The position numbers were made by a program, and so were the translations under genes. DNA of 64,000 nt, taken from the NCBI GenBank assembly GCA_020629155.1, contig JAHDDW010000001.1, forward strand, positions 108,497-172,496, written 5' to 3'. The stretch's first letter is position 1. Every line of letters starts with the position of its first letter. Source of the DNA: Acidimicrobiales bacterium (GTDB lineage: Bacteria; Actinomycetota; Acidimicrobiia; Acidimicrobiales; SZUA-35). Positions 39,159-47,643 of this stretch are shown here, piece after piece. The notes under the pieces are model-generated. The model made no database searches. It had not been told where the DNA came from and worked only from the letters and a program-made list of their open reading frames with translations.

Positions 39159-40361
39159 GTGGCGGATAGAAAAAGTTCTTTAAACATTCCAGCGCAAGTT
39201 ATTCGGCGTGCAACATTGTTGAGCGATCAATCGCTAGTAACGAAACATGACGGTTCGTCTCATGGAGAGATCATAGACGACCTACTTTCGGTAGGGCTTG
39301 ATACACGAAAGTCTGCTGGCAACACAACAGAATGGGACAGGATTACCGCCCCAGCATGGGCAGGTAACGCCCCACTCTCGCCTACAAATCCTCTACAGGA
39401 CCGCATGCATTTTTGCTGGCATACGCTCTTGCCTTGTTCTACCAAAATGTTAACGAGCAAAATGATAGCCGACCATAACGATGCGATCAGATCCAACGCA
39501 TTAACCAACTATAAAGAAGTGCTTATAGCCCATTCTAAATCTGCGGCAAACATTATCTATTTAACGCTTGACCTTAGCGTTAAGGAAGAAAATTATAATG
39601 AAAATTTCTCTCGCGAATTGATGGAGCTTTTCACTTTAGGGGAAATCAACGGCTACACGCAAGACGATGTCACTGCAGGCGGGTTAGCTATGACTGGGTG
39701 GTTTGCCAACGGTGGTGCAGGTGTTCACTCTGGCGAGTTTCGCGCTGAAAGATCATATTCAGGCAACGTTACCTTTATGGGGGAAAACAAAAAATGGGAT
39801 ATGGATTCGATCATCAACAAGCTGTTGTCGATGGAACAAACTGCCAAGTTTATGTCTTCACGTATCGGTTTTCACCTCACTGGCGTTGAGTTCACAGATG
39901 CGAAAGCTGAAGAAATCGGCAAGTTCTGGTATGGCACAGACTACGACATTAAGGCGCTCATTAAAAAATTATTTACTGACCCTGATCTGCAAAAACCATA
40001 TTACTCTCGCGCTCGCACTGGTCTTGAATATTATTATGCAGTCCACAAAGCTGCCAAATTATCTGACGCTTATGTGCCTGAAAAGGGTGATCCCACGTTA
40101 CTCGGACAAGCGTGGTGGCACCCCCCAAGTGTTGGTGGTTGGCCTCCGGAGCAATGGGCAACACCTGGTTCGTTCCTCTGGCGAGGAAACTTTCTCAAAA
40201 AAATAGACTTTCCTTCTTTAGGTCTAGATGAGATTCTCGACCGTTGTGGCCTTTACCAGCTAACAGACAGCACATATGACAAGCTGAAATCCATCCCAGC
40301 AGATGATTCTAAATTGTTATGGATGGTAGCGATGAGCAGCATGGAGTTTAATTCGATATGA
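39159..40361 (+). CDS. DUF1800 family protein
   Basis: 400 aa, GTG start. The diagnostic DUF1800 signature is present (NENFSRELMELFTLG, then GYTQDDV), followed by a Trp/Gly-rich C-terminal segment (AWWHPPSVGGWPPEQW) also typical of the family ('PPNVAGWP'). Many DUF1800 proteins carry a signal peptide; none is obvious here. In bacteria DUF1800 genes are usually followed by a DUF1501 gene, as here with a four-base overlap, so the two proteins are expected to act together. Biochemical function is unknown. Confidence 0.9.
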   Translation: MADRKSSLNIPAQVIRRATLLSDQSLVTKHDGSSHGEIIDDLLSVGLDTRKSAGNTTEWDRITAPAWAGNAPLSPTNPLQDRMHFCWHTLLPCSTKMLTSKMIADHNDAIRSNALTNYKEVLIAHSKSAANIIYLTLDLSVKEENYNENFSRELMELFTLGEINGYTQDDVTAGGLAMTGWFANGGAGVHSGEFRAERSYSGNVTFMGENKKWDMDSIINKLLSMEQTAKFMSSRIGFHLTGVEFTDAKAEEIGKFWYGTDYDIKALIKKLFTDPDLQKPYYSRARTGLEYYYAVHKAAKLSDAYVPEKGDPTLLGQAWWHPPSVGGWPPEQWATPGSFLWRGNFLKKIDFPSLGLDEILDRCGLYQLTDSTYDKLKSIPADDSKLLWMVAMSSMEFNSI

Positions 40362-41701
40362 AAAGCTTTCAGGAAAGAACTATTTCACGTAGAAACTTCA
40401 TCTTAGGTCTAGCTGGTGCAGGTGTCGTTAGCCTTACTACTGGCACTGCCTTGGCTTATATAAAAAACCGTGACACTCTAAACACTGACACTAAAGATTT
40501 AGCGTTGCCAGGAAACATCAAAGATCCTACGAAACCACAGCTTGGTCAGCCATCGCCACTTCTTGCAGAAGGCGAAACAGAGTTTGAAAAAAACATGGAC
40601 TTCTCTGACCTTACAATAGACGCTAAATATAAAGGTCGCACGCTTGTTCTTGTCGAGCTATTTGGCGGCAATCAAGGCTTTGCCATGTGTCCCTACGCCA
40701 ACAACGGCGACTTTAACAGCAACCACGGCGTAAAAGAACTTATACCTTTCGACAATGAAATCGGCTTTCATCAAGAACTAGTCGACTTAGCAGAATTTAA
40801 AGACAAAATAGCCATTGTCGAAGGTGTTGGCCATCTAAACAAAAACTTATCACACTTCACTATGAAAGATCGTTGGCATCTCTGTGACTCTGATGATAAA
40901 CAAAACTATTCAAGCGGTTTTTGGGCAAGGACAAGCAACGCGCTAGCTACTCACAATGATGGTTTGGTGGCTGCGTCAACCTCTGGCTACGCACTTTCTA
41001 TGGCTGGTGTAACCGCACCGTTTCTAAGTGCCTCAAGCCTAGACCAGTTAAGCATTTTGAGTGACTCAGCGTACGCTGAGTATCGTGACACAGTTGCATC
41101 GTTCGATGGCGATGTAAAAGACCTTGGTGCTATCTATCAGAGCATATATCAAACCCAGAACCAATTCCCACCAGTTGTGGCTGCTGCCCCTGATTGGACA
41201 CAAGCTAGTGCGAATGGTAACCCTGGCGACCTTGGCAAGCAGCTCCAAGTGGCATCGTACCTAATTCAAGCCGATGTTGGGATCCAAGTTATTCATGTCA
41301 CGACAGGCGGTTTCGATCTCCATGGTGGCCTTAGCTTTGAATACCCAGAACTCATGAAGAAAGTTAATATCGCTCTAAGCGGCTTTCTTACAGAAATTGA
41401 AGAAGCAGGCCTTGCCGACAATGTTACTGTTGCATTAGCTAGTGAATTTGGTCGCCGTGTCAATATAAACGGCCAAGGTTCTGATCATGGAAACACTTCA
41501 ACGTTGATGGTTATCGGCGGGAACGTAAAACCAGGGCGTTATGGCCAGACCCCTTCACTAAAAAATCTAGACTCATCGGGCAACGTTAAGGCCGAAGTTC
41601 CTTTTGACAGCTACTTAGCTTCACTCGCACAAGGGTGCCTGGGTGTTCCTGCTGATCGCCTTTTGACTCAACAAACCGAACAACTCGACATGTTCATCTA
41701 G
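40358..41701 (+). CDS. DUF1501 family protein with Tat signal
   Basis: 447 aa. The N-terminus SRRNFILGLAGAGVVSLTT is a twin-arginine signal, so the folded protein should be exported. The domain belongs to the alkaline-phosphatase-like DUF1501 family: 'LVLVELFGGNQGF', 'DNEIGFHQELVDL', 'TTGGFDLHGG' (metal-binding His/Asp candidates), 'VALASEFGRRVNINGQGSDH', and GNTSTLMVIGGNVKPG. Start overlaps the DUF1800 stop (ATGA). Together they form the common DUF1800-DUF1501 pair, presumed to act in the cell envelope; the substrate is unknown. Confidence 0.92.
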   Translation: MKSFQERTISRRNFILGLAGAGVVSLTTGTALAYIKNRDTLNTDTKDLALPGNIKDPTKPQLGQPSPLLAEGETEFEKNMDFSDLTIDAKYKGRTLVLVELFGGNQGFAMCPYANNGDFNSNHGVKELIPFDNEIGFHQELVDLAEFKDKIAIVEGVGHLNKNLSHFTMKDRWHLCDSDDKQNYSSGFWARTSNALATHNDGLVAASTSGYALSMAGVTAPFLSASSLDQLSILSDSAYAEYRDTVASFDGDVKDLGAIYQSIYQTQNQFPPVVAAAPDWTQASANGNPGDLGKQLQVASYLIQADVGIQVIHVTTGGFDLHGGLSFEYPELMKKVNIALSGFLTEIEEAGLADNVTVALASEFGRRVNINGQGSDHGNTSTLMVIGGNVKPGRYGQTPSLKNLDSSGNVKAEVPFDSYLASLAQGCLGVPADRLLTQQTEQLDMFI

Positions 41702-41935
41702 CTTGCCAGCCACGTATTGTCACCCCTAATCGCCTTTCTCATTCCCAACCGTTTTTCATCCTCGTATTGTCATCCCTAATCGCCTTTTGTCATCCCCAAT
41801 CCTCTTTGTCATCCCCAACTTGATTGGGGATCTGTATTGAGAACTCTTCGATTTGGCATAGATCCCCAGTCGTGGCTGGGGATGACAAAATGAGGGGGAT
41901 GAGATAGAAATTAGCTGGATGACGCTACTGGTCGA
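41702..41935. repeat. Cluster of TCATCCCC-type repeats, left of the GIY-YIG gene
   Basis: Contains two direct copies of a 30-nt unit beginning CGTATTGTCAYCCCTAATCG at 41713 and 41763, several GTCATCCCCAA motifs, and the palindrome GATCCCCAGTCGTGGCTGGG (from 41861) continuing GATGAC. The 36-nt stretch from 41860 recurs almost exactly from 42275. No convincing coding frame; ORFs here are translations of the repeat. Confidence 0.7.
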
Positions 41936-41939
41936 CGAT

Positions 41940-42230
41940 TTATGCAAGTTCATCTGCCAGGTCCTTCCAGGATGGGTTCGATTTCTCTATCATCTGAATT
42001 TTCCAGTCACGATTCCATTTTTTGAGTCTTTTCTCTTCTTTAATTACAGCTTCCATTGAATCGCCAACAGAGAACCAAACAAGTCGACACACATTATATT
42101 TACTTGAGAAACCACGAACCAAATGGTTTCTATGCTGATACACGCGTTTCCTCAAATCTGATGTCACGCCTATATAAAGGACACCTTTGGGCCTATGACA
42201 TAGAATGTAGACCGTTGGAATTTTGTTCAT
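41940..42230 (-). CDS. Small GIY-YIG nuclease domain protein
   Basis: 96 aa. Contains TVYILCHRPKGVLYIGVTSD (GIY-YIG strands as VYIL...LYIG), followed by DLRKRVYQHRNH with catalytic Arg and His, and the single Glu of 'KEEKRLKKWNRDWK', which fits the short UPF0213/YhbQ-like nuclease group. The start is ATG 42230; longer in-frame readings only translate the flanking palindromic repeats. The gene lies precisely between two direct copies of a 36-nt repeat, which suggests that it travels with them. A homing or repeat-processing role is a hypothesis. Confidence 0.8.
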   Translation of the reverse strand: MNKIPTVYILCHRPKGVLYIGVTSDLRKRVYQHRNHLVRGFSSKYNVCRLVWFSVGDSMEAVIKEEKRLKKWNRDWKIQMIEKSNPSWKDLADELA

Positions 42231-42274
42231 GAGCTCAGTATGACAAACAGGTGTGACACATATCCTCGCAAGAC

Positions 42275-42400
42275 AGATCCCCAGTCGTAGCTGGGGATGA
42301 CGAAAACGAGGTTTGGGGATGACGAAAACGAAGTTTGGAGATGACAAAAACGAAGTTTGGGGATGAAAATATGAGGCTGGGGAGGACAATACGTGGGCTT
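42275..42400. repeat. Palindrome plus 22-nt tandem repeats, right of the GIY-YIG gene
   Basis: The palindrome AGATCCCCAGTCGTAGCTGG continuing GGATGAC (42275-42300) matches 41860-41886. It runs into five tandem units of 20-22 nt starting at 42293, 42315, 42337, 42359 and 42379, each beginning GGGGATGACGAAAACGARGT or a decayed form of it. Confidence 0.75.
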
Positions 42401-42498
42401 AGGTTTGCGTTACTTATGGCGATATATATGAACAAACGGTGATTGTTTATTGTTCTAGAAGATCCTAGAGACAGAACTAAAAATAGCCCCTAGTATAT

Positions 42499-42515
42499 CC
42501 CCTAAGGATTAGGGG
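42499..42515. promoter_or_regulatory. Perfect 7-bp dyad, candidate operator upstream of the IniB-like gene
   Basis: CCCCTAAGGATTAGGGG is a perfect inverted repeat (CCCCTAA/TTAGGGG, 3-nt centre), 79 bp before the start codon, and is flanked by further CCCCTA and CCCC motifs (42487 and 42519). The spacing suits a LuxR-type dimer site near the promoter. It is not followed by a T-run, so a terminator is less likely. Confidence 0.4.
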
Positions 42516-42593
42516 AATCCCCGATTTGCTTACGTAGAAACCCATCTATTGTGAACATATCAACAAAACACACCACCCATTGGAGGGAACACA

Positions 42594-43580
42594 ATGTCAG
42601 ATATAACAAAAGAAATTTCACAAGTAATAGCCAACATTCTTGGCAAAGAATCGGAAGCACTTGCATTCTCAAAAGGTCCTGGCGACTACCTTGCGGCTGC
42701 AGGAGTCACCGAAAAAGATCTTTCAGAACTAGATATGGACCAAGCGTTCGATATGGCTTGCGACACACTAGAACCAGAAGCAAAAGCAGCTGTAGCATCA
42801 GCAAGCGCATCTTCTTCTGCTAGTTCTGCAGCAGGTTCGGCTTCATCAGCTGCTTCTGCAAGCGCAAGCGCATCTGCTTCTAGCAACGTTGTTGCTCTAG
42901 AACAGCAAATCGCTCAGCATGTAACCGTTGTTCACAATCACAACACAGAAATCGTCAACAACATCGTTGACAACTCGACAGATATTACTGTTGATGTTGA
43001 TGGCGACGTTGAAGGTGCTATCGACATTGATTTCACTGACAACTCTGAAAACGTCACCGCACAGGGTGACGGCGCAATTGCTGGCGGCGATGATGTGACA
43101 GCAGCGACAGGCGACGGCGCACAAGCTGTTGGCGGCGATGTAAACGGCTCACAGTTAAACACAGGTGACGGCGCGGCACAAGCACAAGGCGGCGACGCGA
43201 TTTCTGGCGACAATGTTATCAACGACTCGTCTGATGTTGTGACAACAGGCGACGGCAGCACTGTTCTTACTGGTGACATCTCTGACTCTGCTGTGAACTT
43301 CGGTTCGGGGTCAGCTGACAACTCAGAAGATAACAGCTTCACAGACAACTCAGACAACAGCTATACAGACAACTCAACTGACAATAGCGACAACAGCTAT
43401 ACAGATAACTCTGATAACAGCTATACAGATAACAGCGTCGACAATAGCTTCACCGACAATGCTGACTACAGCTATACAGACAATTCTGAGTTCACTGACA
43501 ATAGCGATAACAGCTACACCGACAACAGCGTCGACAACTCTGACAACAGCAGCGACGACGACTTCGTTGACACACTCTGA
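42594..43580 (+). CDS. IniB-like protein with Ala/Ser linker and long Asp/Asn/Ser repeat tail
   Basis: 328 aa, ATG preceded by GGAGG. Residues 1-60 form a small helical domain (ANILGKESEALAFSKGPGDY, then LAAAGVTEKDL) resembling the IniB N-terminal domain of actinobacteria ('...F..dP...L..aGL'). Then come an Ala/Ser-only linker (about 63-100), a Gly/Asp region with repeated GDGAxAxGGD units (about 155-225), and at least ten repeats of the type TDNSDNSYTDNS to the C-terminus. No signal peptide. The repeats may form a beta-solenoid or a disordered acidic brush. Similar IniB-like proteins occur next to Hsp70-like genes in Actinobacteria; function unknown. Confidence 0.7.
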   Translation: MSDITKEISQVIANILGKESEALAFSKGPGDYLAAAGVTEKDLSELDMDQAFDMACDTLEPEAKAAVASASASSSASSAAGSASSAASASASASASSNVVALEQQIAQHVTVVHNHNTEIVNNIVDNSTDITVDVDGDVEGAIDIDFTDNSENVTAQGDGAIAGGDDVTAATGDGAQAVGGDVNGSQLNTGDGAAQAQGGDAISGDNVINDSSDVVTTGDGSTVLTGDISDSAVNFGSGSADNSEDNSFTDNSDNSYTDNSTDNSDNSYTDNSDNSYTDNSVDNSFTDNADYSYTDNSEFTDNSDNSYTDNSVDNSDNSSDDDFVDTL

Positions 43581-43598
43581 TGAGGGACAGACAATTGG

Positions 43599-43628
43599 TG
43601 GCTCTGGAGACCTTGGTCTCTGGAGCCA
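43599..43628 (+). terminator. Stem-loop after the IniB-like gene
   Basis: TGGCTCTGGAGACC (43599-43612) and GGTCTCTGGAGCCA (43615-43628) pair with two central mismatches and a 2-nt apex; the stem has outer and inner GC-rich parts. There is no long T-run, so attenuation or 3'-end protection are alternatives. Confidence 0.45.
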
Positions 43629-43766
43629 TTAACTGTTACTGCCTCTAAGTTTTCAGAAATACTTTCTAAACAACCCTAATTATTTTCCATGTACACTATT
43701 TCAAGACAAGCTTAAATTCTGCACCAACCCCTTTACACACTAAGCTTCCACTCACGAAGGACTACC

Positions 43767-45662
43767 ATGAGCTACCAAATCGGCATCGATGTAGGAACGA
43801 CCTACACAGCAGCAGCTATCTACAAAGCGGGCAAAGCCGAAATTTTTTCTCTCGGACAGAAAACAGCCTCAATCGCATCTGTAGTCCTTCGCAAAGAAGA
43901 CGATTCAATCATCACTGGCGACGCTGCCCTACGCAAGGCACTACACGCTCCAGAACGACTCGCACGAGAGTTCAAGCGCCGTCTAGGTGATAGTGCGCCG
44001 TTTATGCTTGGAGGCTCTCCAATCTCGGCAGAGGCGCTAACAGCCGAAATGCTCAAAACTGTCCTTGAGGCTATCGTTACGCAAGAAGGCGGCCAACCAA
44101 CCCATATTGCGATAACACACCCTGTGACATGGACCAAATTCAAAAAAGATCTTTTAGCCCAAGCTGTCAATTTGGCTGGCCTAGACAAAGAAAAAGTCAG
44201 CTACTTAACTGAACCGCAAGCAGCAGCCATTTCTTATATCAGCAACGAAAAACTACCTGAAGCTGCCAAAGTTGCTGTGTATGACCTTGGTGGAGGCACC
44301 TTTGATGCCGCTGTGCTTGAACGCACCAAAGACGGCTTTACTGTACTTGGCAAGCCTGAAGGGATAGGCCATCTTGGCGGGGTCGATTTTGATGCTGCGG
44401 TATATAACCATGTTGTAAAGCATCTTGGCAACGATATCGCCGAGCTTGATTATGACGACCCGGCTGCAATTAAAGCAATCGCCCGTTTAAAGCGAGACTG
44501 TGTTGAAGCTAAAGAAGCACTTTCTAGCGATACTGACACTGTCATACCTGTTTTTCTGCCGAACAAGCAGACTGAAGTTCGTATGACTCGCAAAGAGTTT
44601 GAAGATGCTTGCCGTCCACCATTACAGTCAAGCATCGAATCTTTACAGCGCGCACTGCAATCAGCTGGCGTTTCAGCTGACGACATAACCAAAATTCTCC
44701 TCGTTGGCGGTTCAAGCAGAATACCTCTCGTTTCGCAACTTGTGGCTTCACAGATGGGTGTACCTGTTGCTATCGATACCCACCCTAAACACAGCGTCGC
44801 GTTAGGCGCAGCGCATTGGGCCGGCAAGTCTTCTGTTCTCACAGCTTTAGCAAGCGCACCTGCTGTTGCGGCAAAAGAGGATACGGCGCCTGTCGCTGGC
44901 CAAGATGGAGAACCATCTACGAACGCTTCTGCAGCAGATGCATCAACGGCAAAACCCACTATTGCACCACCTCCCCCAGCTGACAGCTTTCGCTCATCAC
45001 TAGATAAAGTTAAAGAGGTCACAAAACCGACTGAGAAGGCAGGCAATAGCGGGTTGCCAGCGATAGCAATTTCTGAACCTGCGGTCAACATGAAACAAGC
45101 CGCTACAGAAACCGTTGAGGCAACCAAGGTCTACAAACCCAAAACACAGCCATACCAGCCAGCAAAGAGGGCTCCATACAAATCAACAGCAAAATCTAAG
45201 AAATCAAAAGCTGGGCTTGTAAGCACACTTGTTGTTGTTGGACTAGGAGTTTTTGCATTGGGTGCAGGCGCCATTTTAATGCAATCAGACATTCTAAAAC
45301 CTAAAGATCAAGACCAGGGCAAAGAAACAATAACAACCGTTGCTGAAGAAGATTCAAACGATAGTGACTCATTACCAGCAGACGAAGAATCTGAGTTCGT
45401 CGATGACTCTTTTACACCTGCTGCGCCAATCACAAAAGAACAACCCACTCAGACAACAACGCCGGCTCCGACAACGTCTCCTAGCACAACAGAAGAAAAA
45501 GGAACAACAACCATTGATGAGACGGTTACGACTATAGAGGATGAAGAATCAACGACGACAGAAGATGAACCAGTCGAAACAACGGCTTCACCTCCTCCGA
45601 CGACAGTAGATATTCCTGCTACGACACCTTTTCTAACGCTAGATCTAAGACCGAATTTCTGA
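43767..45662 (+). CDS. Membrane-anchored Hsp70-like ATPase with Thr-rich extracytoplasmic tail
   Basis: 631 aa. Residues 1-355 are a complete actin/Hsp70 nucleotide-binding domain: IGIDVGTTYTAAAIY (phosphate 1), 'VAVYDLGGGTFDAAVLE' (phosphate 2), 'KILLVGGSSRIPLV' (adenosine), and 'EPQAAAISY'. There is no canonical substrate-binding domain. Instead a Pro/Ala/Lys linker leads to one transmembrane helix (about 482-505) and an acidic, then Thr/Pro-rich tail to the end. The ATPase would be cytoplasmic and the tail outside. A GAAGGA site precedes the ATG. Located directly after the IniB-like gene, the two probably function together at the membrane. Confidence 0.85.
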   Translation: MSYQIGIDVGTTYTAAAIYKAGKAEIFSLGQKTASIASVVLRKEDDSIITGDAALRKALHAPERLAREFKRRLGDSAPFMLGGSPISAEALTAEMLKTVLEAIVTQEGGQPTHIAITHPVTWTKFKKDLLAQAVNLAGLDKEKVSYLTEPQAAAISYISNEKLPEAAKVAVYDLGGGTFDAAVLERTKDGFTVLGKPEGIGHLGGVDFDAAVYNHVVKHLGNDIAELDYDDPAAIKAIARLKRDCVEAKEALSSDTDTVIPVFLPNKQTEVRMTRKEFEDACRPPLQSSIESLQRALQSAGVSADDITKILLVGGSSRIPLVSQLVASQMGVPVAIDTHPKHSVALGAAHWAGKSSVLTALASAPAVAAKEDTAPVAGQDGEPSTNASAADASTAKPTIAPPPPADSFRSSLDKVKEVTKPTEKAGNSGLPAIAISEPAVNMKQAATETVEATKVYKPKTQPYQPAKRAPYKSTAKSKKSKAGLVSTLVVVGLGVFALGAGAILMQSDILKPKDQDQGKETITTVAEEDSNDSDSLPADEESEFVDDSFTPAAPITKEQPTQTTTPAPTTSPSTTEEKGTTTIDETVTTIEDEESTTTEDEPVETTASPPPTTVDIPATTPFLTLDLRPNF

Positions 45663-45767
45663 TACCGTTGCCTGGCATTAGCTGTTGGACGTCATCCGTT
45701 AAGATGGCCCGTGACTGCGATGCGTTTTCTTGTAGCTAGCCTGATTGTAGCAACGAGTTGGGATAAA

Positions 45768-46286
45768 CTATTTAACCATTCGGAAGTCTGGGTGATGAAG
45801 CCATTTGCGTAAATGGCTAGGAGAAAGGATATGTGAGAATTCCGTTTGCGCTAGGCAATTCGAATTCAAAATAAATCGATCTGATGTTAGATATTCCAGT
45901 CGAGCTCCCATATCGATCGCTCCTTTAAAGTTTCTCGCAACTTCTAATGCTAATTCACCAAGGATCATGTGATCGACATCACTGTTACACATTGCTATAA
46001 GAATTACCTGATCCCGTAAATCAAATTTGAACTGTTCGGAAAATTCCACTTTCAAGTCTTTATAGTCCTCATCTGAAAGAAATCCAGTTTCCCATGCAAA
46101 AGGGCGGAGCTCTTTTTTGTCATTAGGATTTACCTTGAAAGAGCCGTTGATTTTTGATGTGTCGTTTACCCAAAAATCTTTGCATTTAACTTCAGCTGAA
46201 ATTGAATCGACCATATCTCTAAGAAACTCGATATCTTGATCGTTTAAAGTTCGTTCAAGTATTACAGATACAGTTGGTCCAGCCAT
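45768..46286 (-). CDS. Hypothetical protein, possibly DUF6368-like
   Basis: 172 aa, starting MAGPTVSVILERTLNDQDIE. This opening and the later 'GELALEVARNFKGAIDMGA' recall immunity-type or DUF6368 proteins of Actinobacteria; the match is from memory and weak. It is soluble, with no signal peptide. Convergent with the Hsp70-like gene. Composition more AT-rich than neighbours. No function proposed. Confidence 0.4.
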   Translation of the reverse strand: MAGPTVSVILERTLNDQDIEFLRDMVDSISAEVKCKDFWVNDTSKINGSFKVNPNDKKELRPFAWETGFLSDEDYKDLKVEFSEQFKFDLRDQVILIAMCNSDVDHMILGELALEVARNFKGAIDMGARLEYLTSDRFILNSNCLAQTEFSHILSPSHLRKWLHHPDFRMVK

Positions 46287-46440
46287 AAGTCAATCATAAT
46301 CGAAAATAATTACCGTCTTCGCTAATTCAAAACTGAACTTGTCGCAATCCCAAAGAGAACTATGCGAATTCGTTTGTGCCTGTTTGAACTCTTGCCTACT
46401 GCGGTTAGTTTTTCTGCTAGACGGTATTTACGTACTGCTT

Positions 46441-47547
46441 TTATTCGAATAAAGCGGCAACGAATTCTTGAGGGTCGAAGTCGATGAGGTCCTCAGCGCC
46501 TTCGCCTAAGCCGACGAGCTTAACGGGAATGCCTAGCTCAGATTCTACTGCAAAGACAATGCCACCTTTTGCTGAGCCGTCAAGTTTCGTAAGAACCACG
46601 CCAGTAACATCAACTGCTTCTGCGAATATTTTCGCTTGAGAAAGGCCGTTCTGGCCTGTTGTTGCGTCAAGCACCAGCAGCACTTCACTAACATGGCCTT
46701 TGTCTTTAGCAGCGACACGGCGAACTTTCGCAAGTTCTTCCATCAAGTTTGCTTTGTTATGTAGACGCCCAGCTGTGTCTGCTAATACAACATCGCAGCC
46801 TCTTGATGCTGCAGCGGCGACGCCGTCGAATACGACAGATGATGGATCCCCACCTTCGCTACCTCGAACAATCTCTGCGCCGCAACGCTGCGCCCACATT
46901 GTTAGCTGTTCGGCAGCAGCAGCGCGAAACGTATCGCCAGCTGCCATCAGCGGTTTGTTACCTTGCGAAACTAGTCGGCGGCCGAGTTTACCAATAGTTG
47001 TTGTTTTGCCGACACCGTTAACCCCGACAAAAAGCCAGACGTTTGTTTCACCTTCATCGATAGTGAGCGAACGATCTTTGCCTGCTAATTCGCTGTTCAT
47101 ACGCTCTTTGAGTAGTTCTAGAATCTCAGCACCTGATTCAACTTCTCGCTCTTTTGCTGTTACTCGCACATCTTCTAATAACGATGTTGCTGTTGAAACG
47201 CCGACATCGGCTTGGATCAACGCATCTTCGATGTCTTCCCACGTTTCTTCATTTACTTTCGAAACCCCTACGAGATCACCAAGATACCCAGAGAAAGCAG
47301 ACCGAGCTTTGCTAAGACGTTCAAAAAATGAAGGTTTCCCTTCCAAAACAATTTCTGGCTGCGCTTTTTTGGGCTGTTCTGTAGAGACTTCTTCTTCGCT
47401 ATCAGATGGTAATGTTACGTCTTTATCGCCTTTTCGAGGCTCTAGCTCAGTATCTTTCGAGCCGCTACGACGAAGAAAATAGGCACCACCAACCAGCGCA
47501 AGAAAAATAATGAGAAGAATTGGAATCAAAATAATGAGTTCAGGCAT
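46441..47547 (-). CDS. ftsY: Signal recognition particle receptor FtsY
   Basis: 368 aa SRP receptor GTPase for co-translational membrane insertion. It has an N-terminal transmembrane helix (LIILIPILLIIFLALVGGAYFL), an acidic linker (A domain), N-domain helices from about 75, and the G domain: GVNGVGKTTTIGKLG (G1, 175-189), 'AAGDTFRAAAAEQL', DTAGRLHNKANLMEEL (G3) and TKLDGSAKGG (G4). The membrane helix is the usual actinobacterial form of FtsY. The gene is probably monocistronic. Confidence 0.97.
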   Translation of the reverse strand: MPELIILIPILLIIFLALVGGAYFLRRSGSKDTELEPRKGDKDVTLPSDSEEEVSTEQPKKAQPEIVLEGKPSFFERLSKARSAFSGYLGDLVGVSKVNEETWEDIEDALIQADVGVSTATSLLEDVRVTAKEREVESGAEILELLKERMNSELAGKDRSLTIDEGETNVWLFVGVNGVGKTTTIGKLGRRLVSQGNKPLMAAGDTFRAAAAEQLTMWAQRCGAEIVRGSEGGDPSSVVFDGVAAAASRGCDVVLADTAGRLHNKANLMEELAKVRRVAAKDKGHVSEVLLVLDATTGQNGLSQAKIFAEAVDVTGVVLTKLDGSAKGGIVFAVESELGIPVKLVGLGEGAEDLIDFDPQEFVAALFE

Positions 47548-47643
47548 TCAGCCAGCATAGCTGAGCACCACCATTTTCAGATGCCTCTCAAAACAGGTTT
47601 TTAACCAAGACCATCTCAGCTACGAAGCTGGCCTTTGCAAGCT

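Noticed and set aside
41756..41953. 65-codon minus-strand frame left of the GIY-YIG gene
   Set aside because: Translation of the TCATCCCC repeat cluster only.
42594..43580. Secreted adhesin or RTX-type toxin for the Asp/Asn repeat protein
   Set aside because: No signal peptide, no GGxGxD nonapeptide array, and the N-terminal domain fits IniB-like cytoplasmic proteins better.
44450..45127. 225-codon minus-strand frame inside the Hsp70-like gene
   Set aside because: Mirror of an ATPase-domain coding sequence; no motif and no promoter-like context.
46700..47482. 260-codon frame on the plus strand opposite ftsY
   Set aside because: Antisense shadow of a highly conserved GTPase gene with Ser/Arg-rich low-information translation; no ribosome-binding site.
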